From Darksidea phi (Eukaryota > Ascomycota > Dothideomycetes > Pleosporales > Lentitheciaceae), in the NCBI GenBank assembly GCA_030770425.1, contig JASJFT010000038.1, positions 1 through 64,000 of the forward strand: a DNA stretch of 64,000 bases, read 5' to 3'. Numbering within the stretch: position 1 is the first letter of the stretch; the number at the start of each line of letters is the position of its first letter. The notes beneath the pieces were generated by a model. It did no database searches and had not been told where the DNA came from. It worked only from the letters and a program-made list of their open reading frames with translations. A program made the translations under genes and the position numbers. Below, piece by piece: positions 57,531-64,000 of this stretch.

Positions 57531-58536
57531 GGTGATGAGTTTGCAGTCGTCCAAGTATGAGACGATCCGTCATCTTCAACATGTTGATGCCCTTGGTCTC
57601 TGCATCAGGAGAGTCTTATCAAGAACCCCCATGCGCACGGATGTGGCTGCATAGTAATGCGCCAAATTGGACTCTTGCATCGCTTATCTATAATGCAAAT
57701 AACAACCCTGTTCGGAAGAAGCGGGCGCAGAGATAAAGCAAGACAAAAGAGGAAATTAAGAGGACAGTGGCAAAAGCGAAGCGGAAGCGAACGGAAATAA
57801 ATTGAACACCTGCTCGACGGATTCTTAAGGCTGTCGCTCCTCTGTTATTGATTACGAGCCCGTATCAGGTCCTGTGCGCAGCTGAGGAGCGCCGAACAGC
57901 GACGAATACCCGGCACCTAGAATCCTTATCCATGAGTGCTCTAGATACCCCACGGTACCCCGAACGAAGAGGGAGTCGGCATGCATTCAACAAGTTGGTG
58001 TTGAGCTTTTTCCAGATAGTGATACGATCAAAGTCCAGATGATCGTTCTTCCATCAACCTAATACTGTATTCTCGCAGACAGTTGGTTTTGATCAGCTCT
58101 TCTGGTGGTGAACTTCGAGCGTCGGCGAGTGAGAATAGGCGTAAGTGCTCACTTGTCTTTTCGAATCACTGTTCTACCGGAGATGTGCCAATATGCAGGA
58201 ACCGCCACCCACGCACTGCGCTGAACAAACGGAGATGGCATCAATGGTAGACTTCTGAAGATAAGCTCGCTACCGACGATATGACCGTTGATAAATGGCT
58301 TGGGCCGTGCTTAATCGCGTCCCGGGACAATATCGAGGGAATCTCGTGGGGGCCACTGAAGCCGACGCCCATAATTTGGAGACGCGTACCCCTTCTCCGC
58401 AGCTCTGCTGGCTTGCATCTGAGACACCACGCTAAGCACATCCGAAGCTGTGAAGGCATGTGGGATGTGAGGGGAGAGTTTGAAAGTGTCTAGCTTGGAG
58501 CACTCCAGAGCTTCGTAGTTCATAAATGGTCCGTGC
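57531..58536. promoter_or_regulatory. Divergent upstream region of the GPCR and MDM1-like genes
   Basis: 1.0 kb between opposite start codons. Open frames here are short and featureless. Long leaders are likely but no specific site could be identified. Confidence 0.45.
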
Positions 58537-61500
58537 ATGCAGCAATGGCACCTCCGCGGCCAAGTCATCCCACTCCAGCACGAGTTTTATGTAGCGAGAT
58601 GCCGCATCGGGCGTCGCCCGCTCGACTACCGTGGAATGGCCCTAAAGCGCAGAGATGTAGCTCTCGCCGCCGTCACCGTCTTCATCGCCTGGGGCTACCT
58701 GACTCACTGGCAGCCCGTCCTCCGCTACCTGCCCTATGCCTTCATCGCCGGCGCCCTCGCGACCCTCGCCCTGCAGGCGTGGCTGACCTTCACCACCGCC
58801 TGGAATAAAGAGCTGCGCAATGGAGGAGAAGATGGCTACGGCCCGAGGCATGCCGCCTTTCTGGCACCGGACAAGTGGCGGGCGGAGCGGGCGGCACTCA
58901 TGAAGCGGTCCATGTACATGATGGAGCCATTGTACCCCGCCTCCTTCGTCGTCTCGGACAGCATCGATGTACTGCTCGGGCTGATACTGCGCGACTTTGT
59001 CAAGGGGTGGTACGGGAACATCAGCAAAAGCCCCATCTTCGTGAACGAGGTCGACCGCGCCGTGCGGGCTGCCCTGGGCGATATTCGCGAGCGCATATTG
59101 GCCGTGGACATGGTGGAGACGGTCGTGTCGCGCATGATACCCATCATCACCGATCACTTGCGGGCTGCTTATGAGGCCGAGCGCGTCGTGCGTGGGCGGA
59201 AGCTGTCGCGCAATGTAACCGAGTCCGAAGAGCTTGATCTGGCCATTGCAGCCAAGTACAAGGAGGGCAGACTACATCCAGCAGCGTCGCTCGCATATTC
59301 CAATACCAAGCTTATCCAGCAGCAGCATTTACGCAGCATCGTCACCCGATTGTTACCTAGAGTTATGCCCAGGGACATGACTACAAGTCCCGCTGTAAAT
59401 GTACTCATCAAGGAGATTGTCGCCTGTGCAGTTCTGTCGCCCGTGATGCAGATGCTTGCGGATCCTGATACGTGGAATCAGTTAATGGAGGGCTACGGAC
59501 GCTCGCTGCTGCAAGAACGAAAGACGGTCCGCAAACTCCGCGCTGAGCTTGATAAGCATGCTCCGCCTTCGCCAAAGACGCCGAGAAACGTACAGTTCCC
59601 GAAACTATCCCCGGGCGACAACGAGCGAAAGTTTGAACGGTTCATCAGAGCAATCCGGCAGACCAACACCCTGGCAGATGCGCGACGGTTCCGAAGCGAG
59701 ATCTCTGGCCAACTTCGAAAAGACTCCATCGTGGAAGGTCAGGATCCCGTCTACCTACGCCGATTGGAGACTGCGAGGAACATTTTAGACCAGAAAATAG
59801 CCAATATAAGTGCCGGGGGCTCAGTGCGTGGCAAAGTGGCTGCCCAAGCGAAACCAAAGCACAAGCGGACATTGTCGAGATTTGAAAATGCTTCCTTACG
59901 CGAGGTGCTTTACGACTCATCCGGACTTTCATGCTTTATGGAGTTCATGGACCAAGTTGGTCTCATGCGCCTGGTGCAGTTTTGGATAGTTGTGGATGGC
60001 ATTCGCAATCCCTTGGAACAAGATACCGATGAGCCCGTCGAAGGCCTTGGCACATTGCCCAGCTGGACAGATGCGGACCGAGCAGATCTTGCTCAGATAA
60101 ATGAGGGCTATCTGGCAAAATCAGAGCTCAACATACTTCCAGAAGCACGTCAAGCCGTTACTGCCTTCCTCAAGGCCGGGCGAGGTGCATCGCCCGAGCA
60201 GTATTACAACGCACGTCGCGCACTTCTGCGGGCGCAAACTGCTGTGTATGATCAGCTACAGGAGCCCCACTTCCGAAGATTCAAAAAGTCAAACCTATAC
60301 TACAAGTGGCTTGCTATGGACGAAGCCGCCAACACCGAGATAGGCTCGATCAGTACCAAGGTGGTAACCCAGACGTTGGAGAACCCTCCATCGGCAGCCC
60401 CCAGGAAGATGGCTCGGTCACAATCTTCCCAAAAGACTAGCCTTCATCCCCCTAATCTTCGTCGGGCGGTCGCATCTTCTTCCGATCTCAACAGTCTTGG
60501 CAAGGTCAAAGACCCGGATCCACCCTCACGGCGGTCCCTCGATAACAGTGCAACGATACGAGCACCCCTATTCGACGATGAATACGACAGTGATCATATG
60601 GCCAACTCAACGGCAAGTCTGGATTCTGATGCAGGCTTATCACGACAGAATGCCGACAAGTCTCACGTCGTCGATGCGATGCAAGCTGCACTAACTGATA
60701 TCATGGGCGATGAACCAGAAGGTTCAATTTTCTTCGAGTCAAGTTTGCACTCGCCCGCCGTGGAAAGTGACTCCATGCGCGCATCCATCGAGCTCCCCAG
60801 AGCGATGTCACCAAACCCAATGGCTATGCAAAGGAAAGACCAATCGAAGCCCAGTATAGCATCACTGGGCCTCGTCGGCCAACCTCAAACCCGGGGTGTC
60901 TTCAATGATGATCTCTTCGGAGACGAAGAGAGATTTCTTGAAGATGAGATCGAGGACACTGGCAATCCCGCAAAGGCTACCGAAGACGAGATCCACGAAG
61001 CTGCGCCCGGCGATCTCGGCTTGGCGGAGGCTATTGATACACTGACGTCGGATATTGAACGTCTAGTTACCCAAGAGTCTATCGTGGACTCCTTAACATC
61101 CAAGGCCGAACTGACGAATAATGCCGCCGAGCTACGGATTCTACGGAAGTCGAAAACCAGTCTTCAACGAGAAATACAGCGGAAGGAGTTGCAGCGTCAG
61201 CAATACATTGTCCAAGAGAGCGATAACAGCTTATACGGCCGCGCGACAGTTTTCATACAGTCTATCATGGTCGGCACAGAAGAGGATGGGAAAGAGTTCG
61301 CCATGTATGTGATTGAAGTCCGGAGGCGCGCTGGTGACCAAATGCCTGCCGCAGCATGGGTCGTGTCTCGACGATACAGCGAGTTCCACGAATTGAACAA
61401 ACGCCTTCGTTCGAAGTTTGCTCCAGTGCGGAACTTGGAGTTCCCGCGACGGCAGATGATGCTCAAGCTGCAGAAAGACTTTTTACAAAAACGAAGACTT

Positions 61501-62443
61501 GGATTGGAGAAGTATCTTAGAGTGAGTGACTTACAAACACCTGCCCTCGTCAATACTAACCTTTCTACAGGAGCTACTTCTCATCCCCGCAGTCTGTCGT
61601 AGTCGTGAATTTCGCGCCTTCCTCTCCCAGGCAGCCATCTCTTCCACGGATCCCGGGCCAAACCAGCCCGCCTCGAACGACTTCGTCTCCCGCATCTACA
61701 ACTCGGTGGCAGACGGCATGGAAGAGTTCCTCGGCAACATTCCCGTGCTCGATCAACTCTCTGTTGCAGGACAGAACCTCATCTCAGCCGCGACCACCCA
61801 ACTTGCTTCCAGCAACGGAGCAGGCGCTCCGCCTGGCCTAGGTCCACCTCCTGCCTTGGGTATCGACCCAGGTACAGATGCCGAGGCTGAAGCTGAGTTG
61901 CTCGCGTTTGAGAATAAGGAGCTGGAACCGTTCGTGAAGCCCATCTGCGATCTCTTTCTTGAGACTTTCGAGTTGAACCGCGAGAACAACTGGCTCCGTG
62001 GGCGCGCGGTGGTGGTGGTGCTACATCAACTCCTCGGCGGGACTATCGAGCGTAAAGTTCGCGACTCATTCGACGCTTTTGTATCGGAAGACAATATCTC
62101 GAAGTATATCGATATGCTCAAGGACAACATGTGGCCGAATGGAAAGTTGAAGCAGGGCGTGGAGAGGACATCACAAGATCGAGCGAAGAGCAGGAAAGAT
62201 GCTGGTGTCGTGCTGTCTACGCTTGTTCCGGAGCTGGCAGCGAGTGTGGTGGGCAGAGCAAATGCGCAGATGGCGGCGAAACGGTTGGAGGCGACAGTGA
62301 ATAATCAACGCTTGAAGTGAGTCACTACTTTGAATATTAATAACGAGCCGGATGCTTGCTAACTTGGCTATAGTACACATCTTGCTTTTACGCTTCTCGA
62401 CGAAATAATACAGGTCCTCTTCCCGGATGTCAGTATGAAATGA
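58537..62443 (+). CDS. MDM1: PXA-RGS-PX-Nexin C protein (Mdm1 / SNX13-type)
   Basis: Anchors in the ER and tethers it to vacuole or lipid droplets by PX-lipid binding. Exons 58537-61521, 61571-62316 and 62374-62443 join to 1266 residues. In order: two membrane segments near the N-terminus (VALAAVTVFIAWGYL and YLPYAFIAGALATLALQAWL); PXA domain (YPASFVVSDSIDVLLGLILR through AVLSPVMQMLADPDTWNQ); RGS-like domain (LREVLYDSSGLSCFMEFMD to FKKSNLYYKWL); a coiled coil; PX domain (WVVSRRYSEFHELNKRLR, EFPRRQMMLKLQKDFLQKR); and Nexin C to the end (ENNWLRGRAVVVVLHQLLGG, FTLLDEIIQVLFP). ATG 58537 is the longest start; ATG 58636 (MALKRRDVAL), directly before the first membrane helix, may be the real one. 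Confidence 0.92.
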
Positions 62444-63330
62444 TGCATTTGGTGGCGCATGGTATCATCTTATAGTTTGTATTAGCATAATACGTGGTCT
62501 TGGGTAATGGAATTGTTCAAATTCCGCACTCTGCTTTTATCCGGCTACTGAAGTTGCTCACGATCAACGTGTTCGCATAAGTTGCGGCTGCGGACGTTTA
62601 GATATCTACTGTGATGTAAACAATTGTGGCTGTCGCATCTGTCTTCTTTAAATGCGTTTTGGCGGTCTAAAAGGGAACGCTCGTTGTTGTTCGAAGTGTT
62701 GATTCTAGCTGTGACTACAAGAGCCACACCAGTCCAACGAACGAGTCACACTACTATAAATCGCAACGACCCTTCTTGTCTATCCCACTTACCGTATCAA
62801 TATCTCCACATAGCACATCTAGACAGAATACCCGGCTCAAAGCCAACACAAGGTGAAAGACGAATTTAAAATACTATTAGGGAGCGTTGGGACATGAACC
62901 ACGCCCTCTCCATGAGGCTTGGGCCCTTGCCCTCGGAGTCATGTAGTGACGTCACCCTCAGCTAACGACTATAAACCCCTTTGGTTGCAACAACTTTCTT
63001 ACGTTTCAAGATATATAGGACGAAAAGAATTTATATATTACCGATTTTGGTTATTCCGCGAGTGTGACGACGCGGTGGCTGCTACTCGTTCGATACTCTT
63101 CTACTTACCGAATATAATTGGCTCTAATTAGAACCTAACCTCTACTCTACATTAGGGAGCACTAATCGACTTCACTACAAATTGTTCATAGAAGATCCAA
63201 GAGGATAATTTAGCTAGGTAATTTGAGAGAGCAAGAATTACGAATGAAGAGAGTCTTCGGCTTCATGCTAAATGCATTTATGGTATACTATACTACCATT
63301 CTTATGATAAAATTCTCCTTACTTGGCACC
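62444..63330. other. Gene-free stretch
   Basis: About 890 bp: 3' flank of the MDM1-like gene, then AT-richer DNA with CpA loss from about 62980. No gene seen. Confidence 0.45.
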
Positions 63331-64000
63331 TTAGGAGTTTCGAATTGTGGGTATAGCCCCAAACGCCATAATGATAGCGTCGACGGTATAGTAAGTAATA
63401 TATGGTAGGTTTATACTCAGTCTCCTATAAGCGATAGTGAACCTATACGTATCGTTATATACACCGCCTCTACGAGCCAAAATTGTGCCCGCATCCCCTA
63501 ACAGTATATCCGACTTGTAATCGAACTCGCGACCCCATCCGGGCTTCTTGGTATTATCGAGGAGTTGCTGATGCCAGAGAGTGTAGAGGTTACGTACGAC
63601 GAGAGCCAGGTCTTCGGCGACACCTAGAGGTCGTTTCTTGGCTAGTTGCGTAGAACCATCTTCCACCACGTCATACCACAGGTGGAAATAACCATTGTCT
63701 GGGGATGTAGGAAGCTGAGCGTGTGTAGCAGCCCTTTTGAGCCCGTAGATAACCGGCTCGGCAAGGCTTGCCTCGGTTATCTGGGATTTGGTCGCACGGT
63801 ACATTTCCCAAATGCTAGAAGTCTAGTGTTAGGAAAATTTTACCAAACTCTTGGGGAAAGGAGGAACGAATATAGGGCGTTGGATTGGGCTTTGAGACAT
63901 GTGGAATAGACGTTTTTTCCTCTAGTTCCCCCAGAAAGTGAATGTTTCTCTTGTAGATGACTTACCAATCGCAAAATTGTGGGTACTTGCTGATATACAA
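63331..64000 (-). pseudogene. Unidentified partial gene or relic at the right edge
   Basis: A 157-codon minus-strand frame (63331-63804) contains protein-like phrases: ITEASLAEPVIYGLKRAATH, NGYFHLWYDVVEDGSTQLA, DLALVVRNLYTLWHQQLLDN and GREFDYKSDILLGDAGTI. To its right, coding-like phrases (LYISKYPQFCDW at the window end; QRPIFVPPFPKSLV) occur in another frame next to possible splice sites, but the connecting intron would be only 29 nt. The left end fades into AT-rich DNA. It may be a gene running out of the window or a decayed copy. I do not recognise the family. Confidence 0.35.

Noticed and set aside
62885..62960. Possible tRNA on the minus strand (GTGGTTCATGTCCCA resembling a T arm)
   Set aside because: No matching acceptor strand, D arm or anticodon stem could be built.

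Overview
The window is nuclear DNA of a filamentous ascomycete (Pezizomycotina). Dothideomycetes/Pleosporales is the best guess, from gene content and from AT-rich blocks that look like repeat-induced point mutation (RIP). Protein genes are spaced a few hundred bases apart and carry short introns (about 45-130 nt) with GT(A/G)NGT donors and CTAAC-like branch points. I rebuilt exon structures by hand; nearly all models close in frame across every splice junction.

Layout. 1-7.7 kb is a heavily RIP-mutated Ty3/gypsy chromovirus, complete from LTR to LTR (two 448-bp LTRs, 5-bp target duplication ATATC). It is inserted in an older repeat whose unoccupied relative lies at 54.7 kb. 7.7-11 kb holds an initiator-type tRNA-Met-like sequence and a sphingoid long-chain base kinase. 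11.1-16.6 kb is a tandem array of four related single-pass membrane proteins: two intact, two broken by stops. 17.6-26.6 kb is a housekeeping block: beta-COP (SEC26), Mago nashi, a GID4-like ubiquitin ligase subunit with an apparent frameshift, the tRNA m7G methyltransferase TRM8 and the rRNA processing factor RRP1. 26.6-27.7 kb is a RIP-type AT island, followed by a Clr4/KMT1-type histone H3K9 methyltransferase with an N-terminal chromodomain. 29.5-31.7 kb has no intact gene. 31.7-38 kb encodes a fungal zinc-finger-type protein, a small membrane protein, a GPI-type Cys-rich protein and a secreted GH105 rhamnogalacturonyl hydrolase. 38-39.2 kb holds a RIP-inactivated gene for a small secreted protein and a nuclear insertion of mitochondrial cox3. 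40-51 kb contains a fasciclin-domain protein, a 63-bp tandem repeat, a DDHD phospholipase, an aldehyde dehydrogenase and a YRA1/ALYREF mRNA export factor with a very long intron. 51.3-62.4 kb has VPS11, a head-to-head pair of TIR transposon remnants, a cAMP-receptor-like GPCR and an MDM1/SNX13-type PXA-RGS-PX protein. The right edge holds a doubtful partial gene.

How the parts relate. Many genes serve membrane traffic and lipid signalling (SEC26, VPS11, MDM1, LCB kinase, DDHD lipase), RNA handling (Mago, YRA1, TRM8, RRP1) or the cell surface and its environment (Mid2-like array, fasciclin, GPCR, GH105, Cys-rich protein). I see no operon-like or biosynthetic cluster. The unusual material is the repeat fraction: a dated, nested insertion history with an empty-site copy, a RIP edge lying inside one LTR, a palindromic transposon pair, a cox3 NUMT, a dying tandem gene family and a dead secreted-protein gene.
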